From: BOG-908 sp964250925
Lineage (GTDB): Bacteria > Pseudomonadota > Alphaproteobacteria > Acetobacterales > Acetobacteraceae
Direction: 5' to 3'
Length of the DNA: 64,000 nt
Assembly: GCA_964250925.1 (NCBI GenBank)
Contig: CAXUHU010000002.1
Location: 1-64,000, forward strand
Below the pieces are notes generated by a model. That model did no database searches. It was not told the DNA's origin and was given only the letters and a program-made list of their open reading frames with translations. This document shows, piece after piece, positions 8,807-16,409 of this stretch. Within the stretch, counting starts at the first letter, position 1. The number at the start of each line of letters is the position of its first letter. Position numbers and translations under genes: made by a program.

Positions 8807-9064
8807 ATGATTCGACACCTGAAAGCGTCGTACGCTTCCCTGATCATCGCTGGCCTGGCAGCGCCGATGGCGGCCCAGGCCGGTTGCGTGACGGGCGCCG
8901 CGGTCGGCGGCGTCGCGGGGCACGTGGCCGGCCATCACGGCGTGGTCGGCGCTGCAGCCGGTTGCGCCATAGGCCATCACGAGGCCAAGGAGAAGGCAAA
9001 GGCTCAGGCAGCCGCCACAGCCCAGCCGGCTGCTGCACCGGCGCCAGCCGCACCGCACGGCTAG
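8807..9064 (+). CDS. small secreted glycine-zipper protein
   Basis: 85 aa. Residues 1-25 form a signal peptide (MIRHLKASYASLIIAGLAAP then AAQA cleavage region). The mature part begins with glycine-zipper repeats (GAAVGGVAGHVAGHHGVVG, about 29-47) containing two cysteines that could pair, followed by a Lys/Ala/Pro-rich low-complexity tail. AAAGGAACG precedes the ATG. Glycine-zipper proteins of this sort are small envelope proteins; the precise role is unknown. Monocistronic. Confidence 0.75.
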   Translation: MIRHLKASYASLIIAGLAAPMAAQAGCVTGAAVGGVAGHVAGHHGVVGAAAGCAIGHHEAKEKAKAQAAATAQPAAAPAPAAPHG

Positions 9065-9199
9065 CGCGATCTCACGCAAGATACGACAGTCGCTGCCGGA
9101 AACTTGCTCTCTCAAACAGAAGCCTAGCGCGCTGACCGTCTAAGGTCGGCTTGACAAGGCTGCAATGCGGCCGCGGGGTGGGGAGCTCTCGCGAGCCGC

Positions 9200-9991
9200 T
9201 CAGTCCCCGACGGTCACCGAACCCATGCCGCTCACCTCCTTCTGGACGGCGCCTGTCACGTGGGAGAGGTGAACGGATCCGATGCCGGACAGGTTGGCTG
9301 TTACGTCGCCCACCGTTGCCCCGATTTGGACCGTGCCAGCGCCGCTGTTGTCCAGGGTGGCCTTGCTGATCGATCCGGACATGATGACGAACGAGCCCAT
9401 GCCACTCAGGCTGAGCGACAACACCGGGGCCGTCGCCCGGCCGATGCGAACCATGCCATGACCGGACATCTCGGCGCTTGCCGGGCCGTCGATAACTGAC
9501 GCGGTCAGGCTGCCCGATCCGCTCAGGTCGGCCCGCAACGTGGTGATACGCCCAGTTTGGACCTGGGCTGCGCCGGACAAGTTCAGGCTGAACGGGCCGC
9601 CGACGTCGCCTATCGTGTAATGGCCAACCGCGCTCTCGTCGATGGAGAGCGGCGTGCCGACCGGAACCTTCACCCTCAGGCTCAGCGTCGGCCTGAACAC
9701 GACATTCGACTCCGGCCGCCAGCACTCGCGCCGGCCGGTGCTGACGCTTGGGCTGGGTTCGGTGTCGAGCACCAGCCGGTCCAGTTCCTCTGGGTGATCG
9801 GCCGTCGCTGTCACGACGGAACGCCCCTGCAGGTTGGGATCGGGCTGGACAACGACTTGGGCCGCGCAGGGCGTGACGATTGCCAGACCTGCACCGGCCA
9901 GAGTGGTGGTTTTCTCGGCCGCCAACGCTGGCGCACACGGGACGATGACAATGCCAAGCAAGGCGGCTTGAACGAGAGAACACTGCTTCAT
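9200..9991 (-). CDS. DUF2807-type surface/periplasmic protein with beta-repeat domain
   Basis: 263 aa with a signal peptide (residues 1-24, ending PALAAE). The body after about residue 110 is built of short repeats of about 18-22 residues, each with a [LMVN]SG-x-G core: LSGSGSLTASV, MSGHGMVRIG, LSGMGSFVIM, NSGAGTVQIG, LSGIGSVHLS, VSGMGSVTVG. This is the pattern of the 'GIN' putative auto-transporter adhesin head domain, a parallel beta-helix. ATG 9991 has a strong GGAGGTCC Shine-Dalgarno sequence. Function is unproven in the family. Confidence 0.8.
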   Translation of the reverse strand: MKQCSLVQAALLGIVIVPCAPALAAEKTTTLAGAGLAIVTPCAAQVVVQPDPNLQGRSVVTATADHPEELDRLVLDTEPSPSVSTGRRECWRPESNVVFRPTLSLRVKVPVGTPLSIDESAVGHYTIGDVGGPFSLNLSGAAQVQTGRITTLRADLSGSGSLTASVIDGPASAEMSGHGMVRIGRATAPVLSLSLSGMGSFVIMSGSISKATLDNSGAGTVQIGATVGDVTANLSGIGSVHLSHVTGAVQKEVSGMGSVTVGD

Positions 9992-10122
9992 TGGACCTCC
10001 ACGAGCGCCGGCGATGTGCCGCCTGTGTGCTGTGCAGGCCGTGTGCCACGGTTTCGGTCCAGTCGAGCGCAATGACGTGGTGAGCTACGCCATATGTTAG
10101 GCCGCATTGCCGAATAGCGTCG

Positions 10123-10533
10123 CTACTGGCCTGCCTGTGCGAACATCCGGCTGGCGCGGTCCAGCACCAGCGCTTGATAGGACAGGTTCAGCGGGCCGGT
10201 GTGGGAATGATAGTCGCCGATCGCGCGCATCAAGTCGCCGCCGGTCTCACGCAGAAAGGCGCGCAGGATGGCACCGGAGGCGGCGATCGAGAAACACGCG
10301 TCGTTGGTCAGCCGCACGCGCGTGGAGGCGGCGTCGGCGCCGACGACTTGGGCCACGAGCGGCACCCAAAGCGTGTTGATCTGCATCAGGCCCAGATCGG
10401 CGGAGCCGTCGGTGTTGGCATGCACCAGGCCCGGCCGGCCACCCTCCACCGCCTGGATCGAGGGCAGCACGCGTGGGGGCAGCGCGTAAAAATGCGCGGT
10501 GGCCAGCATGCAGGCCAGAAACGGCACCGCCAT
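10123..10533 (-). CDS. lytic transglycosylase (SLT family)
   Basis: 136 aa. It cleaves the peptidoglycan glycan backbone non-hydrolytically in the periplasm. An N-terminal hydrophobic export segment (MAVPFLACMLATAHFYALPP) is followed by the catalytic Glu in QAVEGGRPG, the DLGLMQIN motif, and the C-terminal AIGDYHSHTGPLN motif typical of VirB1/IagB-like transglycosylases that open the wall for secretion systems or pili. I chose ATG 10533 with upstream GGGGTGA; an ATG at 10602 gives a longer basic leader. It is divergent from the type II pseudopilin gene gspG (129 bp), which suggests a link to secretion-apparatus assembly. Confidence 0.82.
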   Translation of the reverse strand: MAVPFLACMLATAHFYALPPRVLPSIQAVEGGRPGLVHANTDGSADLGLMQINTLWVPLVAQVVGADAASTRVRLTNDACFSIAASGAILRAFLRETGGDLMRAIGDYHSHTGPLNLSYQALVLDRASRMFAQAGQ

Positions 10534-10662
10534 CGGCAAGGTCACCCCAGTTAGGCGCGTGCAATCGCATTTTCGTGTGCCGTTGGGAAGTGGCCGTGGC
10601 ATGTCGCGATCTTCATGCGCCGCTCCTTGCGAGCCGCGCAGCCAAGCCGCAGAAAGACGGCC

Positions 10663-11130
10663 ATGCGCACCATAACCTCAATCGTGACCCCGCCGCCTCT
10701 CCACGCCGAAACACCCCGCCGCGAGGCCGGCTTCACGCTGCTGGAGTTGCTCGTCGTCATCGCCATCCTGGGCCTGCTGGTGGCCTTTGTGGCGCCGGCT
10801 GCCCTCAAGCAGTTGGGCGGGGCGAAGAACTCGGTGGCCAAACAGCAGATCGAGCGGCTCGGCTCGGTGCTGGACCTCTACAAGCTCGACGTCGGCGGCT
10901 ACCCCACGACCGAGCAGGGCCTCGTTTCGCTGGTCGCAAAACCGTCCGATGTCGAGAACTGGAACGGGCCGTATCTGAAGGGCGAGCAGGACCCGCGTGA
11001 TCCGTGGAACCACCCTTGGAAATACACCAGCCCGTCCACCCGGCAGAACCGCGACTACGACCTTTGTTCGGCCGGGTCCAGCAACCGTGGCAACGGGCCG
11101 GGTGACGGCGAGGCGATCTGCAACCCCTAG
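10663..11130 (+). CDS. gspG: type II secretion major pseudopilin GspG
   Basis: 155 aa. The prepilin peptidase site is EAG/FTLLELLVVIAIL, with cleavage before F and a conserved Glu at +5; a hydrophobic alpha-1 helix follows. The C-terminal globular part carries the GspG signature: LDLYKLDVGGYPTTEQGL, then WNGPYLK, DPWNHPWKY and YDLCSAG, which form the calcium-binding loop region. The leader before the cleavage site is long (about 21 residues from ATG 10663). It stands alone, about 46 kb away from gspLM(C/N)D in this window. No gspE/gspF is seen here. Confidence 0.93.
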   Translation: MRTITSIVTPPPLHAETPRREAGFTLLELLVVIAILGLLVAFVAPAALKQLGGAKNSVAKQQIERLGSVLDLYKLDVGGYPTTEQGLVSLVAKPSDVENWNGPYLKGEQDPRDPWNHPWKYTSPSTRQNRDYDLCSAGSSNRGNGPGDGEAICNP

Positions 11131-11158
11131 GCCGATTGCAGGGCGACCGGTTTGGACG

Positions 11159-11734
11159 TCAGGGTACCAGCCATTGTGCCGCGCGCCCTGCCGGCGTCCA
11201 GCCGAACCGGGCCCGCCGGTGGCCGTCCTTGCCCAGGTGAAGGTATTCGAGCCGGTCGAACGCGAAGATCACCACGCAGAACACCGCGTATGCTGCGTCC
11301 TCGCCCGACTTGCCCGTATCGTCGGGCGCCGCAATCATGGTGCCCGGCCCTGGGGTGACCGCGTAGGTCTCCCGGGTTTGCGGGCGCAGCGAAGCCCACG
11401 CCGTGTCGGCCACCAAATCGGCCACGTGCAGTGTTACCGATCCCGTAATCCTCAGCTGCACGTGCCGTGCCGCGTCCCAGCCGTGCAGGCTGGCTGCGGG
11501 GTGGACCTGCAGCTCGCCGTATTTCGCCGAGCGGGTGTCAGTATGGGTCTCGATCTGCCGACGGGCGAGGTCGAAGCGGCGCAGGACCACGGTTCGGGCC
11601 TGCGGCGTGCCGTCGGGCCCCAGCGTGATCAGGGTCGGGTTGCGCCATGGGCTTGCGCGGTCCGCCTCACCCTCTGCCAGCAGCGCGGCGCTCTCGGCAA
11701 GTATGTCGTCAAGACCCCACTCATGCTCCGCCAT
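11159..11734 (-). CDS. pyridoxamine 5'-phosphate oxidase-like flavoprotein (Pyridox_oxase_2 type)
   Basis: 191 aa with a predicted split-barrel FMN-binding fold. Recognisable motifs are the FMN-binding ARTVVLRRFD and IETHTDTRSAKYGEL segments and the C-terminal LHLGKDGHRRARFGWT, characteristic of the Alr4036 / pyridoxamine-phosphate oxidase-like group. True PdxH C-terminal motifs are not evident, so vitamin B6 oxidation cannot be claimed. ATG 11734 has an AGGAGAGG ribosome site; the longer upstream frame overlaps the divergent malate synthase gene. Converges on gspG with 28 bp between stops. Confidence 0.8.
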   Translation of the reverse strand: MAEHEWGLDDILAESAALLAEGEADRASPWRNPTLITLGPDGTPQARTVVLRRFDLARRQIETHTDTRSAKYGELQVHPAASLHGWDAARHVQLRITGSVTLHVADLVADTAWASLRPQTRETYAVTPGPGTMIAAPDDTGKSGEDAAYAVFCVVIFAFDRLEYLHLGKDGHRRARFGWTPAGRAAQWLVP

Positions 11735-11873
11735 CGCAACCTCTCCTGACTGCTCAGCAAGCGCCCGGAGGCGGCTTGCGTTCATCCCGCGGCACGCCTT
11801 GCGCGGCGGCGGGGGTTGCGCCGCGGCGCGTGCGCAGCAAAACAGCGGCTTAGCCCGAGCACAGGACAGTCGA

Positions 11874-14036
11874 ATGGATCGCGTTGAAGCCGGTGGACTG
11901 AAGATTGCCCGCGTGTTGCACGACTTCGTCTGCGACGAAGCGGCCCACGGCACCGGCCTGACCGGAGCGCAGTTCTGGACCGGCCTGGCCGGCGTGCTGG
12001 GCGACCTGGCGCCGCGCAACCGTGCCCTGCTCGATCATCGTGATGCACTGCAGGCCAAGATCGACGCCTGGCACGTGGCCCACCGCGCCCAGGCTTTCGA
12101 CCAAGCTGCCTACGAGGCGTTCCTGCGCGCGATCGGCTACCTTCAGCCGGAACCCCTAGCGTTCACTGTGACCACCGCCAACGTGGACACCGAAATCGCG
12201 CAGATCGCCGGACCGCAGCTCGTGGTGCCGATTTCCAACGCACGCTATGCGCTGAACGCGGCGAATGCGCGCTGGGGCAGCTTGTACGACGCGCTGTACG
12301 GCACCGACGCGCTGCCCGAGACGCCGGGCGCCGAGCGCGGCCGCGGCTACAATGCGCAGCGTGGTGGTCAGGTAATCGCTTTCGCGCGGAGCTTTCTCGA
12401 CGCGACCGTGCCGCTGGACGGCGGCAGCTACGCCGACGCCACCGGCTACGCGGTGGCCGACGGCAAGCTCGCCGTGCAGGCCGGCGGCCGCCTTCTGACC
12501 TTGGCCGACGCCGCTCAATTCGTAGGTTACCAGGGCGAACCCGGCGCACCCAGCGCGATCCTGTTGAAGCAGAACGGCCTGCACATTTTGGTGAAGATCA
12601 ACCGCAGCCAGATCATCGGCGCCAGCGATCCCGCCGGTGTGACCGACGTAGTTCTCGAGTCGGCCGTGAGCACCATCATGGATTGCGAGGACAGCGTAGC
12701 GGCCGTCGATGCGGCCGACAAGGTTGAGGTCTATCGCAACTGGCTGGGCCTGACACAGGGTACGCTCTCGGCCGATGTCCAGAAGGGCGGCCAGACGCAG
12801 CAGCGGCGTCTTAAGGCCGACTTGGCGTTCACCGTGCCCGGCGGCGGCAAGCTGACCCTGCCCGGCCGCAGCCTCATGCTGATCCGTAACGTCGGCCACC
12901 ATATGTACACCGACGCGGTGCTGATGCAGGATGGCAGCGAGATCCCGGAGACGATGCTGGATTGCGCGGTGACCGCCCTGATCGCCACGCATGATTTGCG
13001 CGGCACGCCCGCGCTGCGCAACAGCCGCACGGGATCGATGTACATCGTGAAGCCCAAGATGCACGGGCCGGACGAAGTGGCTTTCGCAGCCGAGCTGTTC
13101 GGGCGCGTCGAGGACTTGCTGGCTCTGCCGAAGCGGTCGCTGAAGATGGGCATCATGGACGAGGAGCGCCGCACCAGCGCCAACCTAGCTGCCTGCATCC
13201 ATGCCGCCGCCGACCGTGTGTTCTTCATCAACACCGGCTTCCTGGACCGCACCGGCGACGAGATGCACACCTCGATGGAGGCGGGCACCATGGTGCGCAA
13301 GAACGACATGAAGACCACGCGTTGGCTGCCCGCCTACGAGGACCGAAACGTCGACATCGGCCTGGCTTGCGGCCTGCGCGGCCACGCGCAGATCGGCAAG
13401 GGCATGTGGGCGGCGCCGGACCGTATGGCCGACATGCTGGCCCAGAAGATCGGCCACCCGATGGCGGGTGCCAACACCGCTTGGGTCCCCTCGCCCACCG
13501 CGGCCACGCTGCATGCGATCCACTACCATCAGGTCGATGTCGCCGCCCGGCAGGCCGAACGGGCACTCCGGCCGCGCGCCAGCCTGTCCGACCTGCTGAC
13601 CATACCAAAGGAGGCGAGCAACTGGGCGCCGGACGACGTGCAGCAGGAGCTGGACAACAACGCGCAGGGCATTCTCGGTTACGTGGTGCGCTGGGTCGAT
13701 CAGGGCGTCGGCTGCTCCAAGGTGCCGGACGCGCACGACGTCGGCCTGATGGAGGATCGCGCGACGTTGCGCATCAGCAGCCAGCACATCGCCAACTGGC
13801 TGCTACACGGCGTGGTCAGCGAGGCGCAGGTGACGGAGACGCTGCGCCGCATGGCGGGTGTGGTGGACCGGCAGAACGCAAGCGATTCGGCCTACAAACC
13901 GATGGCGCCCGGTTTCGACGGGCCGGCGTTCCGCGCCGCCTGCGACCTGGTGTTCCGCGGCCGCGAGCAGCCGAACGGCTACACGGAGTTCATCCTGACG
14001 GAGCGTCGGCGCGAGGCGAAGGCTGCCGCAGCTTAG
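11874..14036 (+). CDS. glcB: malate synthase G
   Basis: 720 aa, the usual length of monomeric malate synthase G, which condenses glyoxylate and acetyl-CoA to malate in the glyoxylate cycle. N-terminal alpha clasp (DRVEAGGLKIARVLHDFV), TIM barrel with catalytic/Mg-binding regions (MDCEDSVAAVDA, GSMYIVKPKMHGPDEVAFA, MGIMDEERRTSANLAACI, FINTGFLDRTGDEMHTSMEAG) and C-terminal plug (catalytic Asp region of DNNAQGILGYVVRWVDQGVGCS) are all intact. Isocitrate lyase is not in the window, so glyoxylate may come from glycolate oxidation; with RuBisCO in the same genome this is a plausible route for photorespiratory carbon. Divergent from the flavoprotein gene by 139 bp. Confidence 0.96.
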   Translation: MDRVEAGGLKIARVLHDFVCDEAAHGTGLTGAQFWTGLAGVLGDLAPRNRALLDHRDALQAKIDAWHVAHRAQAFDQAAYEAFLRAIGYLQPEPLAFTVTTANVDTEIAQIAGPQLVVPISNARYALNAANARWGSLYDALYGTDALPETPGAERGRGYNAQRGGQVIAFARSFLDATVPLDGGSYADATGYAVADGKLAVQAGGRLLTLADAAQFVGYQGEPGAPSAILLKQNGLHILVKINRSQIIGASDPAGVTDVVLESAVSTIMDCEDSVAAVDAADKVEVYRNWLGLTQGTLSADVQKGGQTQQRRLKADLAFTVPGGGKLTLPGRSLMLIRNVGHHMYTDAVLMQDGSEIPETMLDCAVTALIATHDLRGTPALRNSRTGSMYIVKPKMHGPDEVAFAAELFGRVEDLLALPKRSLKMGIMDEERRTSANLAACIHAAADRVFFINTGFLDRTGDEMHTSMEAGTMVRKNDMKTTRWLPAYEDRNVDIGLACGLRGHAQIGKGMWAAPDRMADMLAQKIGHPMAGANTAWVPSPTAATLHAIHYHQVDVAARQAERALRPRASLSDLLTIPKEASNWAPDDVQQELDNNAQGILGYVVRWVDQGVGCSKVPDAHDVGLMEDRATLRISSQHIANWLLHGVVSEAQVTETLRRMAGVVDRQNASDSAYKPMAPGFDGPAFRAACDLVFRGREQPNGYTEFILTERRREAKAAAA

Positions 14037-14078
14037 AAGCCAGGGGCGATGTCACCGCGCAGCGCTGCCGCGCATGTC

Positions 14079-14918
14079 TTACGACCGTCGAGCTGACTGC
14101 GCCGCAACCTGCCGACCGCCGTCCGGCTCGACCCGCCAGGCGCCAGAAAACAACTCGAAGCCGTCGTTCCGCGCGACACCTACCAGCGTAATCCCTGCCG
14201 CTTCCGCCGCCCGGACGGCCAGCGCGGTGGGAGCCGAGACCGCCACAAGCATCGATGCACCCATGCGCGCCGCCTTCTGCACGAGCTCGATCGAGATACG
14301 GCTGGTCAGTAAAACTATTCCTTCTGCCGCAATGATTCCGCCGTGCGCCAGCGCCCCGCCCAGCTTGTCGAGCGCGTTGTGGCGGCCGACATCCTCGCGC
14401 ACCGCCACCAGCCCCGCCTCTGGAGTCCAGAAGCCGGCGGCATGGACCGCGCGGGTAGCGTTATTCAGGAGTTGGGCGGCCGGCAGGCTGGTGGCTGCGC
14501 ACGCAACCTGTTCGGCGGTGAACACCCGCCCAGTCGGCACGGCCGGCACCGGCCGCAGCGCCTCGCCCAGGCTCTCCAGACCGCACATGCCACATCCGGT
14601 GGCGCCGGCCAGCCGGCGGCGGCGTTTCTCTAGCGCCGCCATCTGTCCGGTGGGTATCCACAAGCGCAATTCGAGACCGCCTTCAGCCTCGATAATCGCC
14701 AACTCTTCGATATCGGCAACACACGTCACGATCTGCTCGGACAGGCTGAAGCCGGCAGCGAAGTCGTGCAGGTCGGCCGGTGTCGCCATCATCACGGCGT
14801 GGGTCACGCGGTTGTAGGTGATGGCAATGGCCGTTTCCTCGGCCAGACAGCGTGTGCCGTCGCTGGGTTTCCCCTGGCACCAGGCCTGACGGCCGACGGT
14901 GATTGCCGGATTGATCAT
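14079..14918 (-). CDS. fdhD: formate dehydrogenase accessory sulfurtransferase FdhD
   Basis: 279 aa. FdhD transfers sulfur from IscS to the bis-MGD molybdenum cofactor of formate dehydrogenases. It has the conserved GCGMCG motif (about residues 109-114) with the sulfur-carrying cysteine, LLTSRISIELVQKAARMG, and the ending HDGFELF-type segment seen here as ARNDGFELFSG. ATG 14918 is chosen because the upstream frame overlaps cysH. It lies 32 bp downstream of cysH in the same orientation. No formate dehydrogenase structural gene is in the window. Converges with glcB (42 bp). Confidence 0.93.
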   Translation of the reverse strand: MINPAITVGRQAWCQGKPSDGTRCLAEETAIAITYNRVTHAVMMATPADLHDFAAGFSLSEQIVTCVADIEELAIIEAEGGLELRLWIPTGQMAALEKRRRRLAGATGCGMCGLESLGEALRPVPAVPTGRVFTAEQVACAATSLPAAQLLNNATRAVHAAGFWTPEAGLVAVREDVGRHNALDKLGGALAHGGIIAAEGIVLLTSRISIELVQKAARMGASMLVAVSAPTALAVRAAEAAGITLVGVARNDGFELFSGAWRVEPDGGRQVAAQSARRS

Positions 14919-14950
14919 GCCCGGACTGTGCGGCCAGGCTTGGGCCGATG

Positions 14951-15700
14951 CTAGATGGCAGCGGCCGGATCGTGCGAGAGGTGGATGCCGCATTCCGTCT
15001 TGCCGGTGCCCGCCCAGCGGCCGCTGCGCGGGTCCTCGCCGGCGGCCACCGCGCGCGTGCAGGTGGCGCAGCCGATTGAGGGATAGCCGGCCAGGCTCAA
15101 CGCATGGCGCGGCAGGCGGCGGCGGACCATCTCGGCCTCAATCTGAGCAGCACTCCAGGCTGCCAGCGGGTTCAGCTTCGTCTTGCCGTCAACCTGCTCG
15201 GCCACAGGCAGGGCGGCACGGCCCGACGATTGGTAGCGCTTGCGGCCGGAGATCCAGGCGTCGAACGGCGCCAACGCACGGTCGAGCGGGGTCACCTTGC
15301 GCAGCGCACAGCAGGCATCCGGGTCGAACTGCCACAGCTCGGCCGTGGGGTCGGCGTCGGCAAGCGCCGCGTCGGTCGGTCCAACGCTGCGAAGGTCGGT
15401 CAGGCCGAGGCGGCTGGCGAGGGTGTCGCGATAGGCCAGCGTCTCTGCGAAATGCTGCCGCGTATCGACGAATATCACCGGGGTTGCCGGATCGATGTCG
15501 GCCACTAGAGCCAGCAGGACGGCAGAGTCGGCCCCGAAGGAGGAAACGACGGCGATACGGCCGGCGTGCTCGCTTAGTATCGCGCGCCGCAGGCTGCACA
15601 GGCTTTCGGAGACGTGGGTTTCGAGCCTTGGGGCGGCGATTGCCCAGGTGTCGCCGCCTGGCAGGTCGATGCAGCAATCCGGCGCGGTGCAATCGAACAT
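14951..15700 (-). CDS. cysH: assimilatory adenylyl-sulfate reductase (APS type)
   Basis: 249 aa. It reduces activated sulfate to sulfite in the cytosol. SSFGADSAVLLAL is the phosphate-binding loop; the cysteine pairs DACCALRK and GCATCTRA mark the [4Fe-4S]-containing APS reductase subclass, and KTECGIH holds the redox-active C-terminal cysteine. PAPS-specific enzymes lack the cluster cysteines, so APS is the likelier substrate. I prefer ATG 15700 over the in-frame upstream start at 15730. First gene of a likely cysH-fdhD operon. Confidence 0.92.
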   Translation of the reverse strand: MFDCTAPDCCIDLPGGDTWAIAAPRLETHVSESLCSLRRAILSEHAGRIAVVSSFGADSAVLLALVADIDPATPVIFVDTRQHFAETLAYRDTLASRLGLTDLRSVGPTDAALADADPTAELWQFDPDACCALRKVTPLDRALAPFDAWISGRKRYQSSGRAALPVAEQVDGKTKLNPLAAWSAAQIEAEMVRRRLPRHALSLAGYPSIGCATCTRAVAAGEDPRSGRWAGTGKTECGIHLSHDPAAAI

Positions 15701-15876
15701 CGAAACTCCTACCAGGCACATCTGATCCACAGTAGATCGCTGGGATTACTGATGTTCTACAGCGCTGGTAAGGACATGATGGGGATTGACTGGCGGCTTT
15801 GCAAACCGGGGGCAGCGTTTCCCACTATCGCGGCCCGGGCAGGCCCACGGTTTGACCGGCAAGGCGACAGCGACCT

Positions 15877-16365
15877 ATGCCGTCCACGATGCAGGAGCAC
15901 CTCCCGATCTGGCGCGTCGTCAAGGCTTACGGCCATGACGAGGGCCTGTCCTGCGCGTTCCGGCAATGGCAGGCAACCCACTCGCACTGCCGGTTCTTGC
16001 ACGGCTACGCCCTGGCGTTTCGGTTCATCTTCGCCTGCCAAAGCCTGGACGACCGCGCCTGGTGCGTCGACTTCGGCAGCTTGAAGCCGCTGCGGGCCTG
16101 GCTGCACGAGACGTTCGACCATACGCTTTTGGCCGCAGCCGACGACCCGGACTTGGCGACGTGGCGCGCGTTGGGTGACGCGGGCCTGGCGCGCCTGGTG
16201 GTGCTGGACGAGATCGGGTGCGAGGCATTCGCCAGCCAGGCGCATCGCTGGGCCAGCAATTATATCGCACGTGAGACGGCGGGCCGCGTTTGGCTCGAGC
16301 GGGTAGATGTAAGCGAACACGCTGGCAATACAGCATCTTTCTCGCCAGCCGCGCGCAAGCCGTAA
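15877..16365 (+). CDS. 6-pyruvoyl-tetrahydropterin synthase / QueD-like protein
   Basis: 162 aa. Residues SCAFRQWQATHSHCRFLHGYALAF-type spacing contain His-x-Cys and HGY, of which the histidines (SHCRFLHGY) and the later His in FDHTLL are zinc ligands or catalytic residues in this fold. Family members make 6-carboxytetrahydropterin for queuosine (QueD) or pyruvoyl-tetrahydropterin. The middle FDHTLLAAADDP and the C-terminal VDVSEHAGNTASF (Glu contacting the pterin) fit. No other queuosine gene lies nearby, so the physiological pathway is uncertain. First gene of a long + strand run. An internal ATG at 15889 is an alternative start. Confidence 0.85.
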   Translation: MPSTMQEHLPIWRVVKAYGHDEGLSCAFRQWQATHSHCRFLHGYALAFRFIFACQSLDDRAWCVDFGSLKPLRAWLHETFDHTLLAAADDPDLATWRALGDAGLARLVVLDEIGCEAFASQAHRWASNYIARETAGRVWLERVDVSEHAGNTASFSPAARKP

Positions 16366-16409
16366 CGGGTGCACGCAAACTGCCGCCGGAGTTGGGCGTT
16401 GCCCGCGGC

